Shown here piece after piece: positions 36,804-48,400 of a stretch of DNA of 64,000 nucleotides. This DNA comes from Glaciozyma antarctica PI12 (taxonomy: Eukaryota > Basidiomycota > Microbotryomycetes > Kriegeriales > Camptobasidiaceae). The notes below the pieces were generated by a model. The model was not told where the DNA came from. It ran no database searches and saw only the letters and a list, made by a program, of their open reading frames with translations. Location: NCBI GenBank assembly GCA_002917775.1, contig KZ627161.1, positions 1,422,467-1,486,466 on the forward strand, read 5' to 3'. How positions within the stretch are numbered: position 1 is the first letter of the stretch; each line of letters begins with the position of its first letter. Both the position numbers and the translations under genes were made by a program.

Positions 36804-38067
36804 CTTGAGTTCTGTTCTGCTGTAGGTGGATCGAGATGTGGTCGAAGGGAGAGCCTGAGGAGGAGAGATTCCCCCGGCTGAGTGGAGCAACCGGTAACCG
36901 ACAGCGAGGTCTCAGATTTAGGGACTTCCCTTCTCTTTCTCTCCCACAGTCGTTTGGAGCAAGCTGAGTCGAGCGAATTCAAGGTCAGAAAAATGAGCAC
37001 AACTGATGAGCCACCCGACGCGCCCTCTCAAAGTCCAACAGTTCTCCTCGGCCTTCGCACGCTCGCCTTCTCAATCATCGCAACGGTTCCAGCGAGCTAT
37101 TGTCACTCTGTGTGGGTTGTTCCCGAGTGGTGCTGAGAACGGGAAGAAACGAGCGAGATGAACGCTAGATGCAGCAGTGATTGATTCACCTCGCGAGGAA
37201 AGTGTCAGTCGTGGCAGTGGATGAACGTGGCCGTAAGAAGGAGGACTCACCTGAAGTGACAGTATCGTTGAAGCCAACAACGTGAGGATCAGCGAAGAGA
37301 TCTGCGAGAAAATAGATGAGCTCGAATCGTGCGAAGGAAGGAATGGAGAGGACGAACCATTGACAGCTCCGGTGAACTCTCCGCGCGGTGAAGGAATGAA
37401 GGAATCGTGGTAGCGGTATTGCTGCTTTTGTCAGGAGTTTGCAGATTGAGGAGCGGAACGAAGCAGAGATTGTACGGGAGCTTTGGAAGAAGTTCATCAG
37501 CAAGCTCGAGGAAGCGAAGCCACCCCAAACACTCACGCTTCCTGGCGCAGCTGATGTTGTACATTTTGTTGAGGCCTTGGAATAACTTGCAGCCGCACGC
37601 AGGACTCGTGTTCTGACCAGGAGGGGGAGAGGAAGACACGACAAGAGATAACGAGCGACGAATCCGGACCCCGAAGAGTTTGGTCCCTCAGTCGCGTCCG
37701 TGCAGCTGAGCAGGAGACCTCTGCGTGCCGCAGACTGGGCAGGAGAACGGATAAATAGGTGCAGGACACGGAGAGCAGCCTGAAAGTCGATTTCTGGAGT
37801 ACGCGAGGCGAAAGAAGTAGTGAGAGGCGCCGCGGAGCTGTCGAGGAGCGAGACTTGAGGAGCAGCTGCTTCCGTTTAGTACCTGTCTTTGCAGTCCTTG
37901 AACAGCAGCGCTATCCTGCCAACTACCCCCACGCTTTGCCCAGGGAACCAAGACGAACCTTTCAGCCGAGCGAGCGGCGAAGCGGCTCCTCTCCCCCTCG
38001 GTCCTTCCTTCTCTCTCCCACTCTCGTTCAGCTTCAGAACACCTCTCCTCCCTTCGTAGCTCTCCAG
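36804..38067. other. 1.26-kb gene-free gap with minus-strand splice-like signals
   Basis: No CDS is supported here, though the spacing is several times the local norm. On the minus strand there are intron-like elements: donor GTGAGT at 37536 with a GCTGAT and acceptors near 37482; donor GTTCGT at 37357 with acceptor near 37302; donor GTGAGT at 37250 with CTGAC and acceptor near 37190. A TATTTATCC element (37748-37757, minus sense) lies upstream. Joining these pieces gives stops in all combinations I tried after the first ATG (37564). On the plus strand a 47-codon frame (36993-37136) has no support. The right end must contain the kinase promoter. A spliced non-coding transcript is possible. 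Confidence 0.35.
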
Positions 38068-40579
38068 ATGTCGTCAAGTACGTCATCTCGCCGCGCTCCT
38101 CCTCCAAGCTAAGCTCCTTCCCCAGAACACATCCTCAACGCCGCCAACACCCTCATCGCCGATTCAATCGCGGGCCTAGCCTTCTTCAACCCCTCCACAG
38201 TCGCCTACGACACCACCCTCATCCTCCGCGAGCCCTCACACGAGCGAGTGCATCTAGCCTGCGGGGGAGGCGGGGGTCACGAGCCTGCACACGCGGCGTT
38301 CGTGGGGGAGGGGATGCTGAGTGCAGCGGTTTCGGGACAGGTCTTTGCTAGCCCCAACAGCCGTCAGGTTGAGGAGGCGTTGGTGCGGCTGGCCGGAGGG
38401 AAAGGGTGCGTTGAGGCGAGCTGATGTGAAGGAACTGCGTTCGGGTACTGATGCCCCCATTTGTGTGCGCTGCAGGACGCTCATTATCGTTAAGAACTAC
38501 ACTGGAGATGTCCTGCAGTTTGGCATGGCCAAGGAGCGCTGGGCAGCTGCTCACCCGGCTCAGGATTCGGTTCGGATGGTTGTCGTCGGTGCGTTCGGTC
38601 TCGAGGGATTGAGAGGATACGGTGCTGACGAGCGCTCTCGCAGGTGACGACGTGGCTGTTCCTCGTTCGCAAGGTGCTCTCACAGGTCGTCGCGGTCTCG
38701 CCGCCACGGTTCTCGTCTACAAGGTCAGTCCGACGCTCGCGTTCGTAACGGCCTGCTAAGACTTTCCGGCCTTCCAGATTGCAGGAGCACTCGCTGCTAC
38801 TGGCGCATCGTTGGACGAAGTCGAGCACATTGCTCGCCTCGTCGCCGAGAGTAGTGGGACGATCGGAATGGGACTTTCGCATTGCCACGTCCCTGGCACT
38901 GAGGCGTCCGAGTCCCACCTGCAAGCTGACGAGGTTGAGATCGGAATGGGTGAGTCGTTTAGTATAGTTCTTGCTCGAGTGTCAAAACTGACCAGCGTCA
39001 ACAGGAATCGTGCGTCTTGAGATTTCCGCACTTCGCTCCTCAAGGACTGAGCTGACTCGATCTTCACCAGCACAACGAGCCTGGGATCAAGAAGATCTCT
39101 CCCGTCCCCAGTGCCGCCAAGCTTGTCGACATGATGCTTACAAACGTTGCCGACACGACCGACAAGGAGCGCGCGTATCTCCCCTTCGTCGGTCAGTCTC
39201 GCTCCCACCTCCCCCTTCTTCCGCTTGCTGATGATCTGCGTGTAGGTGACGGAAAGGACTCTGTAATCCTTGTGATCAACAACCTCGGCGGTCTACCCGA
39301 GCTCGAACTCGGCGTCATCGTCAAGGAGGCGTCCACCTGGCTCGCTGCGAAAAACATCCTCGTCGAGCGGTACGTCCTTTCTCCACTCTCCCCTCCCATA
39401 CCACTAAATAATTCTCAATCTAGCGTCATCTCCGGCTCCTTCGTCTCCTCTCTCAACCTCCCGGGCTTCTCAATCACGACCGTCCTCCTCCCTCGCTCCC
39501 CCGTCGCTCCCACAACCTTCTCCTCCAAGCTCTCCTTCGACAAGGACCTCATACTTGAGTGTCTGGACGCTCCTGCCGATGCTCCAGGCTGGAAATGGCA
39601 CTACAAGGGACGGCCTGAGGCGCATATTGAAACGGAGAAGATCAAGGTCAAGGTGGCTGATCCTGAGGCGATCAAGGGCCCTGCGCGTGAGTACGTTTAG
39701 CTGCTAGGGAGAGGGCGAACGCTGATGCGTGTGATTTAGCTGTGAACCCCAAGTTGTTCCTCGACGCGATTGATGCGGCGATGCAGCAGGTCATCAAGGC
39801 TGAGCCTGAGATCACTCGCTTCGATACCATCGCTGGTGATGGAGATGCTGGTCAGTCTTTCGTTCGTTCCATTCTGATCGTTTGCTAACCTGCTTTTATG
39901 CAGGACTCACTCTCAAGGGCGGAGCTCAAGCGGTCCTTGACAAGCTGAGCCATAACGGAATCTCGTCCACCGACGTCGTCGCAGCCATGGTTACCATCTG
40001 CGAAATCGTCGAGAAAGACAGCACGTCCTCATCTTCTTCTCGCGCGCGACGCGCTGATCCCCCGCCTCAACAGTGGGAGGAACGAGCGGAGGTCTCTACT
40101 CCATCTTCTTCGCCGGACTCTCCAAGGGTCTTCTCCAAGCATCAGAGGAGAAGAAGAGCACCGCCGCCACTCCTGCAGTCTGGGCACGCGGTCTCGAGGT
40201 CCGTTCCCCCTCCTCCCCGCACCACCCTCGCTAACCCCCCCGCAGCTCGCGCTCAACACTCTCTACCGGTACACCCGCGCCCGCCCTCCCTCGCGCACTC
40301 TCGTCGACCCCCTTGCCGCGTTCATCATCACGTATGGCGCTGATCCCTCAAACTTCCTTGCTGCTTTCGACGCGGCGAAGGAGGCGGCGGAATCGACGAG
40401 GTCGCTCGAAGCTACTGCTGGTCGTGCGGCGTGCGTTCTTTCTTCTCCTTCTCCCTTTCTTTATGGCTGACGCTTTGAACAGGTACGTCGACAAGGAGGC
40501 GATTTCGGCGGCGGACGTTCCTGATGCCGGAGCTTGGGGAGTCCTCATGCTGCTCGAGGGGATCAAGGCGACGATTTGA
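38068..40579 (+). CDS. DAK1: ATP-dependent dihydroxyacetone (glycerone) kinase
   Basis: It phosphorylates dihydroxyacetone to DHAP in the cytosol, used in glycerol use and detoxification. Seen: exon 1 is ten bases (MSS + 1, 38068-38077). The DhaK domain has SIAGLAFFNPSTVAYD, HLACGGGGGHEPAHAAFVGE and GMLSAAVSGQVFASP, then LIIVKNYTGDVLQFGMA. The substrate-binding His lies in MGIHNEPGIKKISP. The DhaL domain carries the Mg-ATP loop DTIAGDGDAGLTLKGGA, then DMGGTSGGLYSIFFAGLSK and a C-terminal AWGVLMLLEGIKATI. The domain order DhaK-DhaL in one chain is the eukaryotic form, and the length (about 590 residues) is normal. The intron at 40021-40073 uses a GC donor (GCACGT) with CTGAT branch and CAG acceptor; that junction rebuilds the conserved DMGGTSGG block, so I consider it real. 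Confidence 0.93.
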
Positions 40580-41058
40580 GCGGAGTGGAATCCAATGTGT
40601 TTAGCTGTATTCGATGCTGCTCGTCGTTTCGAGTCGTTCGGTGACGCCTGTCTTAACATCGACGTGGAGGGGATTCTGGGGAAGGCTTCGCACTGAAGGA
40701 GAGGAATGGGAGTCGCGACTTCGCTCGGTGTTTCTGCTTTGCTTGATGGGATCTGAGTTCTTGTAGGATTTCTTACATGAACGAATGAAGGAGCAGAGGA
40801 GGCTCAGGAGAGAGGAGTCTCTTGGGGCCCAGCCGGCCCACATCCGGTGCTGCGCTAGAACTCCCACCGTGCGTGAGCTTCTCCTTCCCTTCGACCTCAA
40901 CCTCCCACCGCTTCCCTCCTCCACCAGCACCCCGACCCTCCAAGCAGCTCGGCACCAACCCCCGCCGCTCCATCCCAGAGGAAAGCCGCCACCCTCAAAG
41001 CCCCTCAGCAGCACCCGTCGCAGGCCCCATCTCCTCAACCCCGACCCACGCTCCTCTC
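40580..41058. promoter_or_regulatory. Kinase 3' flank and epsin upstream region
   Basis: A 479-bp stretch without a supported gene. The last ~200 bp before the epsin ATG are C-rich and purine-poor on the plus strand, typical of leaders in this window. Nothing else is recognised. Confidence 0.45.
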
Positions 41059-43256
41059 ATGCAGAACATCGGCAAGTCGGCTCTCCGTGTAGCGAAGAAT
41101 AGTATCAAGGGGTACTCAGAGTACGCCGCTCTCTCCGCGCTCGTCCGTCGAGCTCTCGCTAACGGCACGTCACTCGCAGTGTTCAAACCAAAGTCCGCGA
41201 TGCGACCTCGAACGATCCCTGGGGCCCAAGTGGAACACAGTACGTACTTCGAGTGGTGGCGGGGACGCGAGCTGATGGATGTTATGGCAGGATGAGCGAG
41301 ATCGCGGCGTTGACGTTCAACCAGTCAGTCCACCCGCCTTGGCGCCTTGCTACGTATTCGTGGGATAGGTGGAGGGGGAGGGATAGGCTTAGGAGGAGGT
41401 GGCGGGGTGGGAGGGTGGGGGGGAAGGGAGGGGGGTCGCCGATGCCGAACGTGCTGAGCGAGGACCCGCGGTGAGCTGGGTGGGGCGGTGTGGCGGTGGA
41501 GCGCCGGGTGGAGGAGCTACGCAAGCACGCAGGATACGGAGCAGCTAGCTGACAGGCTGTACGCATTGCAGAGTCGATTTTGTGGAGATTATGGAAATGC
41601 TCGACAAGCGGCTGAACGACAAGGGTAAGAACTGGCGCCACGTCTTCAAGTCCCTCACGCTCCTGGACTACATCCTGCATGCAGGAAGTGAGAACTGCGT
41701 CATGTACTTCCGGTGCGTTTCCGCGTCGTGCTAGGAGCTGGACTTGAGTTGAAGCGGCTTCGCAGGGAGAACGTCTACATCGTCAAGACGCTCAAGGAGT
41801 TCCAGTTCGTCGACGAGTACGGCAAGGATCAAGGCGCGAACGGTTAGTTCACTTCTACACCCTCATCCGGCGCCCTCTGAACCCTCCTCTCGGCAGTGCG
41901 ACAAAAAGCAAAGGACATTACGAATCTCCTTCTGGACGAGAACCGTATGAAGTCGCAGCGCAAGAGCCGAGCGTCGATGCGAGACCGCATGACAGGTGGA
42001 GCTGGAGAGCGCGACGAGAACGCACCGGAAACGCGGCGACGTGCGCAGAGTGTGCCTACGAGGTACGCACCCGTCGTTCGCAATCGCAGCGAGGGAAGCT
42101 GACGACTGGTGGCTATGCAGTGGAGGAGGAGATCGGGATCTTGCAGCTGCGATTGAGGCGTCCAAGAGATCTGCGGAGGAGGAATCGTCGAGGTCGAGGT
42201 CAGCGCAGGGAGGAGGCGATAGCGAGATGGAGGAGGCGATGCGGCTGAGTCGGGAGGAGGACGAGCGACGGCGGCGCGAGCTGGCTTCGCAGAACCAGAT
42301 GGGATTGTTTGATGAGCAGCCTCAGTGCGTGGACGTTCGCTTTAGTGGGGTGCGAAGGAGAACTGATCGAGTGGCTTCGCAGGAGCAATAACTTGATCGA
42401 CATGGACACGCCGTTCCAGCAGCCGATGCAGACTGGCGTACCTTTCTCGAGCTACAACCCCTACGCCCAGCAGCAGCAGCAGCAACAGGAGGAGTGGATG
42501 CGCCAGCAGCAGATGATGGAGCTCCAGCGTCAGGTGCGTCTATCCTCGTGCTTCGCGCTTCTGCACGCAACTTATCCCTGTTCTCGCAGGCCGACGAGCA
42601 GGCGCAGTACCAAAACATGCTTCAGCAGCAAGCTTTCGCCCAGCAGCAGCAGATGACGCAGGAGGAATACATGCGACAACAGCAGTACCAGCAGCAGCTC
42701 ATGATGCAGCAGCAGCAACAGCAGCAACAGCAGCAGCCTCTCGTCCCCCAACAAACCGCCTACGGCTCCAACAACCCCTTTGCCGCCTTCGCTCCCACTC
42801 CCACTGCCTCTCCTCCACCTCCCTTGCCGCACTCCAACTCGTTCAGCAACAACTTCCAGCCGCCCGCACCGACGCCGATCCAGCAGCAGCCGCCTCAGCA
42901 GCAGCAGAGGCCACCGAGGGACGATGGGAAGCATGCGGATTTGGCCAAGATGCTGGCGGGAGGTCGCGAGGACGGGCTCGATACGTTTGGCAATATCGGC
43001 AACATGAGGGTCCCTATGTGCGTCGTCTTTCTCTTGTGCTGTTGAGCGGGAGCTGATTGCGTGCGCTGGTGTACAGAGGATCGCAGTTTGCGCAGAGGAC
43101 GGGTGGGATTAGCGCTCAGCAGACGGGGAGACCGAACCCTTTCGGGCAGCAGCCTCAGCAGCAGCAGCAAGCAGTGAGCCCTTCTCCTTCCTCGACCTCC
43201 GGCCACCGCTCTAATGCAGCTTGTAGCAGCCCAACAACCCCTTCTTCGACCTCTGA
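41059..43256 (+). CDS. ENT1: Epsin (ENTH-domain clathrin adaptor)
   Basis: Epsins bend PI(4,5)P2 membranes and link ubiquitinated cargo to clathrin at endocytic sites. Seen: an ENTH domain from NIGKSALRVAKNSIKGYS through KVRDATSNDPWGPSG, MSEIAALTFN, VDFVEIMEMLDKRLNDKGKN, TLLDYILHAGSENCVMYF and IVKTLKEFQFVDEYGKDQG. Two ubiquitin-interacting motifs follow (RDLAAAIEASKRSAEEE and EMEEAMRLSREEDERR), then a clathrin-box-like LIDMDTPF. Long Gln-rich stretches come next. Three NPF motifs bind EH-domain partners: NNPFAAF, RPNPFGQQ and the extreme C-terminal NNPFFDL, stop at 43256. One intron (about 41323-41572) is around 250 nt, much longer than the local norm. Domain layout equals Ent1/Ent2, and the length is about 500 residues. 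Confidence 0.93.
42468..42488 (+). repeat. Gln tract (7 codons) in epsin
   Basis: Mixed CAG/CAA codons encode seven consecutive Gln in the disordered tail of the epsin, just before EEWMRQQQMM. The mixed codons suggest selection for the amino acid rather than pure slippage. Confidence 0.9.
42707..42736 (+). repeat. Gln tract (10 codons) in epsin
   Basis: Ten consecutive Gln codons, CAG with interspersed CAA, lie in the same disordered tail between LMM and PLVPQQT. Length polymorphism between strains is plausible. Confidence 0.9.
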
Positions 43257-43507
43257 AGGATCCCTATCGTCGTCCATCTCGCTTCGTTTCTCGCATTTGC
43301 TGTTGCTCTTTCCTTTCGATCCTCTCCCCTTTCTGGTATACCCCCCTCGCTTAAATTTAGCAGTAGGATGGTTGGTACGATTAGCCCTTTCAACTCCACT
43401 TTCAACTCAGCGAAAGGATCCGAGAGAAAGGAGAGGATAGGGGGTTAAACTTCGCGATTACCAACTCCCTCCTCTTCGCCCTCTCCTCCCTCCTTCATCG
43501 CTAAGCG

Positions 43508-45412
43508 ATGGGAAACTACGAACTCCCATTTCAAAGCTCACCAGCAGCAAGACCCCCACGCAGCCGCTTCCTCCGCCTACTCTCCCTCGTACTACTCCTC
43601 GCCTTCGCCTCCTACTCCTCCCTCCCCACCTCCTCCTCCTCCGACCTCCTCGACGGCGCGCTCGACTGGGTACGATGGAAGACGACGCGCCTCCCTTCTG
43701 ACCCTCTTGCTCGCGCTCACGCTCTGCTCAAATGGTCTCCTATCATTGGTGAGCTCTTGTGCGCTTCGAAGAGAGGAGGAGCTAACCGCGCTCGGTAGAC
43801 ACGCATATTGACCTCCCCATCCTCGTGCGGGGTACGTCCACCTTCTCGCTCGATCGGGGAGAAGCTAAGCGGTGATGCGCAGCGTTTTACGCGAACCAGG
43901 TCGGCGACGTGGACCTCGACCAGCGAATGAAGGGACAGGTCGACGTCCCTCGCTTGCGGGAGGGGAGGGTCGGAGGATTATTCTGGTCCGTGTATGTACC
44001 GTGTCCTGAGGACGCTGGATACCCGAAAGACAACGAGTGGAACTTTACGGAGTCGACTTGGCGCGTGAGGTGAGCGAGCGAAGAGGTGGGGGAGGGGTGG
44101 AGCTGATGAGGAGGTAGGGATACGCTGGAGCAGATTGATGTGGCGAGGCTGCTTATTGCGAAGCACTCTGATGTGCGTGTATCGCGGGAGGGGGGTAGGG
44201 AGTCGAACGAGCTGACTGCGTTCTGCGACAGACGTTCGAGCTTACTCCTACGGCCAATGCCTGGCGCAAGGCGATGAGGAAAGGCAAGATTGGTGGCATG
44301 CTGGGTGTGGAAGGGTACGTCTGCTGCTCAGCTATCTTCCTTTGAGCTCGCCTGATTTGTTTCGCAGAGGCCACCAGCTCGGGAACACTCTCTCGACTCT
44401 GCGAACGTACTTTGATCTCGGTGCTCGCTACGTGACCCTCACGCACACCTGCAACAACGCGTTAGCCGAGTGAGTCTTTATCATAGATAACGTGGACTGA
44501 ATCGCTGCTAATGGCTTCGATCTTTCCAGCTCGTGCGGAATGCAAGGAACGCCGATTCAAGAACGCTGGGGCGGACTCTCGCCTTTCGGTCGCACCGCCG
44601 TAAAAAGAGATGAACCGACTTGGCATGGTACACTATCACTGCGCTCAGTCCTTCTGCCGCAGTCCTGACCGCCTCTCACCAGATCCTCGACATCTCGCAC
44701 ACCTCACCCTCAACCGCTTCAGACGCCCTAACCTACTCCCTCTCCCCTCCCATTTTCTCCCACTCGAATGCACGTGGCATCCATCCCTCCGTACGCAACA
44801 TCCCCGACTCAATCCTCCGCCGTATCGGCGCCACTTCCAAGCGAAGCTCGTCGCTGGATGGCGAAGGAGGAAGAGGGTGGGGGAACGACACGGGGGAAGC
44901 TGAGAAGGAGGTTTCGAGTGGGGACGCGTTGATCTCGCTAAACTACTCGCCTGCGTTCATATCGGAGTGGGACGACGGGAGCGACGGGAGGGCGACGATC
45001 GCTCTTCTCGCAGGTGCGTTTTTCGCCACTCTCAAGTGCTTCGCTTAGACTGACGAGTGTCTTAGATCATGCGGATTATATCGGCGGGTTGGCGGGTCGA
45101 GAGCACGTTGGGATCGGCAGCGACCTCGATGGAATCGCTTCGACGCCCGTGGGACTCGAGGACGTGAGCAAGTATCCTATGCTCATCGCCGAGCTCATCA
45201 GGCGCGGCTGGAGTGATTCGGAGGTCATGGGCGTTGCTGGAGGTACGTCTCACTGCTTCGTCGTCAAGGAAGGCGTGCTGACGCCACTCGCAGGGAACCT
45301 TTTGCGAATCCTCGACAAGACTGAGGCGGTGGCGCGCAAGCTGAGGCACGCCCTGCCGGAGACGGAGATCTTCGAAGGAAGGACGGATCTGTTCCGTAGA
45401 GATCACTTCTGA
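43508..45412 (+). CDS. Membrane dipeptidase (renal dipeptidase family, zinc), apparent frame break
   Basis: Family enzymes hydrolyse dipeptides with a binuclear zinc centre. Seen: an N-terminal signal anchor ([19 protein letters not shown], residues about 20-40), so the catalytic domain is probably lumenal or extracellular. Zinc-site blocks follow in order: [83 protein letters not shown] and [11 protein letters not shown]. It ends DLFRRDHF at 45412. At 44602-44606 a run of five A shifts the frame by +1: the family block expected is SPFGRTAV directly followed by EMNRLGM, and both halves are present in adjacent frames with no room for an intron. Everything downstream is conserved, so a sequencing error or a very recent lesion is most likely. 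Two Asn-Xaa-Ser/Thr sites (NFTES, NDTGE) fit a secretory-pathway protein. Confidence 0.88.
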
Positions 45413-45459
45413 AGACGAAGGGACCGCGAGAATAGATTGGTACAACAACATCGCGAGAC

Positions 45460-48400
45460 CTACAGAGAGTTCGCCTGAGTGGCCAGCAATGAAGCCACCT
45501 GCTGAGCTGCAGCCAGATACTCTGATCCTTCCATCCTGCGAAGGGATTCCTCGTCAGCAACGCGGGAAGACGAAGGGGGGGAGACTCACCAAGGCGTCTC
45601 GAGCAAAAGCGTCTGCAGCTCTTCTCCCAGTTCATCCTCCTGGACCACTCCGCGGTCAAAGAGCTCTTCGGCTGCATGTTGCCGTACCTGCGCGTCTATA
45701 TTAGCTCACGCGATGGCGAAGGAGTCGGGAGAACTCACCCAGGGAAGGGAATGCGCGAGCAAGATTCCGACCTTCTCCGCTGCTAGCGAAGCTGTCGTCG
45801 GTATCGCGAGGAGGTTGACGACGCTGCGACGCCAGCAAGTCAGTCGTACACTTCTTCTCGGATAGCTAGCACGTACATTTTGACGGTCGCTGTGAGACGA
45901 GGACCGCTCTTGATCTTCTCGACGGACCGAGTCACGAGCGCCAGAACTTGCCGCAAACTGCGAGAAACCGTCAGCTTGGGAACCTCTCGCCACGAAAGAC
46001 TCAAACACACCTTCCTACTCCCTCAGCGCTCGCTTCAAGCTCCTCTGGAACCCCCGCTTCGGTCAGCATCCCCAACGCAGTCATGCAGGGGACGAAGACT
46101 CGGTTCGTAGCAAAGTTGCGTTTCGCGAGCGAACAGAGGTCGCAGAAAAGCTGGAGGAGGCTGTAATCTGAGCTGGAGCAGGCAGGGAGCGTTGACGCGT
46201 AGTCGAGGAAAGGAGAGCTGCTCCCGTGCGGCGTCTGGAGAAAGCGAAGTCAGATATGTTCGTAAGGGGTGGAACGAGTGGCGTACGATGCCGAGGACGG
46301 CTCCTTCGAGTAGCGTTGGTCGGTATTCAAGAACCGACAGGAACGGAAGGACGCGCGCGGAGGCCCAGGCGAGACTTCGCCACTCCGAGTGCTGTCGACG
46401 TTCCCTGCTTCGCAAATGTAGTCAGCTTCTGCACGAAAGACTGAGAGGAGAGGTGGCGTACTGCAGATTGTCGAAGAGCGCAGGAGCGCGTAACATCGGC
46501 TGCGTTGTCGACCTCGCCGCCTCCAAATCGAACATTCGCTCCAACGCCTGACCCACCGCCTCTCGCAGCTTATCCAATCGTTCGACAGCCTGCTTGAGAA
46601 GCAAAGCGACGGCAACGTCCAGTCGATCTTGATCGAGCAGCGACTGCTGAGCAAGCGGCGAGCTGCCTCGAGCGAGAGCGGCGAAAGCGGATTCGACGGC
46701 GGCGATGGAGGCAAGTCGGACCCAAGATCCTACGTCGCCTCGTTGATCGACGGTGTAATCCGAAAACCCTTCGAGGATAGTGTCAAGCACGGCGGCGAAG
46801 ATGATGCGACCTGGAGTCGCATGCATCAGTCCCTGCCTCGACGAAGGACGAATCAAGGGAGTGAGCGTACCGAGGGGATCCAAAGCTGACTGAGCGCTGA
46901 GAATGGCAGCAAGCGCTTCGATGCCGTTTCGCTTGCCCTCGATTGACTTGGCTCGCAGAGCGATCTGGATGAAGAGCCTTAGCAACCTCCGCGGATGAGG
47001 AGAGGCAAAAGCCCACATCATTGCCCGAGAAGGTGATCAACCGCTGAGTGACGACCAGCAAGCGTTGTTGGTTCAACGAGAAGAAGTCGACGCAACCGAG
47101 GATGAGTGCCGCGCTCTGCTGCTGAATCGGCGCCCGCGAGCTGAGAGCTGCGATGAGGGTGACGGTACCGACGTCAGCCTCCCATCCAGGCAGCTAAAAG
47201 CGAAAGAACTCATCTGTCAATCTCCGACGCGCAATCGACCACGCTGGAGATTCGGCGCATCGCATCCGCTGCTCTTCGAGCCGATTCCTCTTGAGGTTGC
47301 TTGCACGCCAGCTCAATCAGGGGCCACCAGCCCGAATGAGGAAGGATGAGAGTCGACTCGTGCTGCTCTTCTCGATTGCTAGAAGAGCCGCTGGGAGCAG
47401 GAGGGACGAAGCGTGCGAAGATAGCGTCGCCAGGCCAGCATTCGTGAGCGAACGGAAAATCTGTAATATCGTAAGCGGGCGAACAGTGTAGTAGCGCGGA
47501 ACCAGTGCACACCTCCGACTTCATGGATGCGCAAATGGGTTTAGGCACTCCCTCCGATGCCGACGCGAGAGCAGCGAGTGACAGCAGAGCGCCATGAAGT
47601 TTCGACGTGTCCTTGGTCGCCAAAGCCGAGATCTAGAAGCGGGGTCGTGAGCATGCATCACCAAATAAACCACCTTACGCACCTGGGAAGCGATTAAAGG
47701 CGGAAGGAGGTGCTCAGGATCGATCCGAACGATAAGCTCGAGCGAGGATGCGGCCAGCGTCCGGATTTCGGGGTCGTAGTGAACAACGCTGACGGTGATG
47801 AGATGCTTGACGAGAGCTTCGCGATATTCGACGTGGCTGGAGCGTAGCTTAGCTTTGGCCACGAAGAGCAGGAGGCGCAAAGCTCACTTCGCGACAGCCG
47901 GAGCAGCTTCCAGAAAGGCTCTCTTCCTGACACTAACGGTGAGGAAGTCGACCGTCCGAAGAACGTCAATGCCATGCGGAAAGACTCCCTGAGAAGCGTC
48001 GAGGGTCAGCAGCTGTCTAATCTGCAGCGGAGGACTCACCCATCGCCCAACGCTCTCCTGGAAAGCTGCACTGGCAGCTCGACGAATTTGAATCTCTCGG
48101 TCGAAGAGCGACACCGCGACGAGGTGAACGGCGAGAGGGGTCGAATGTCGTCCGACTTGAGCAGAGCGAAGAGTCCGAGCGAGGGACCAGAGGACGTAGG
48201 CAGCTGCGTCGCGCACTCCAGCGCCAATCGATTGAACTCCTCGTTTGCGATCAAAGAGAAGAGCCTGCGTCTTTGATTCAGCTATTGATTGGCGGGAGGA
48301 TAAAAGTGGGACGAACCCGAAGAACGCGATCCAACAAATGGCCCACAAGCTCCTCCGGAATGCGATCTCGCCGCGCCAGTTCAGCCAACGCGAGGCAAGC

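Noticed and set aside
36993-37136. 47-codon plus-strand frame beginning MSTTDEPPDAPS
   Set aside because: Short, no homology recognised, overlaps the minus-strand splice-like signals, and no upstream support for transcription.
37103-37564. Four-exon minus-strand protein model in the 1.26-kb gap
   Set aside because: The exon sizes do not sum to a multiple of three and each plausible junction leads to a stop within 20-30 codons.
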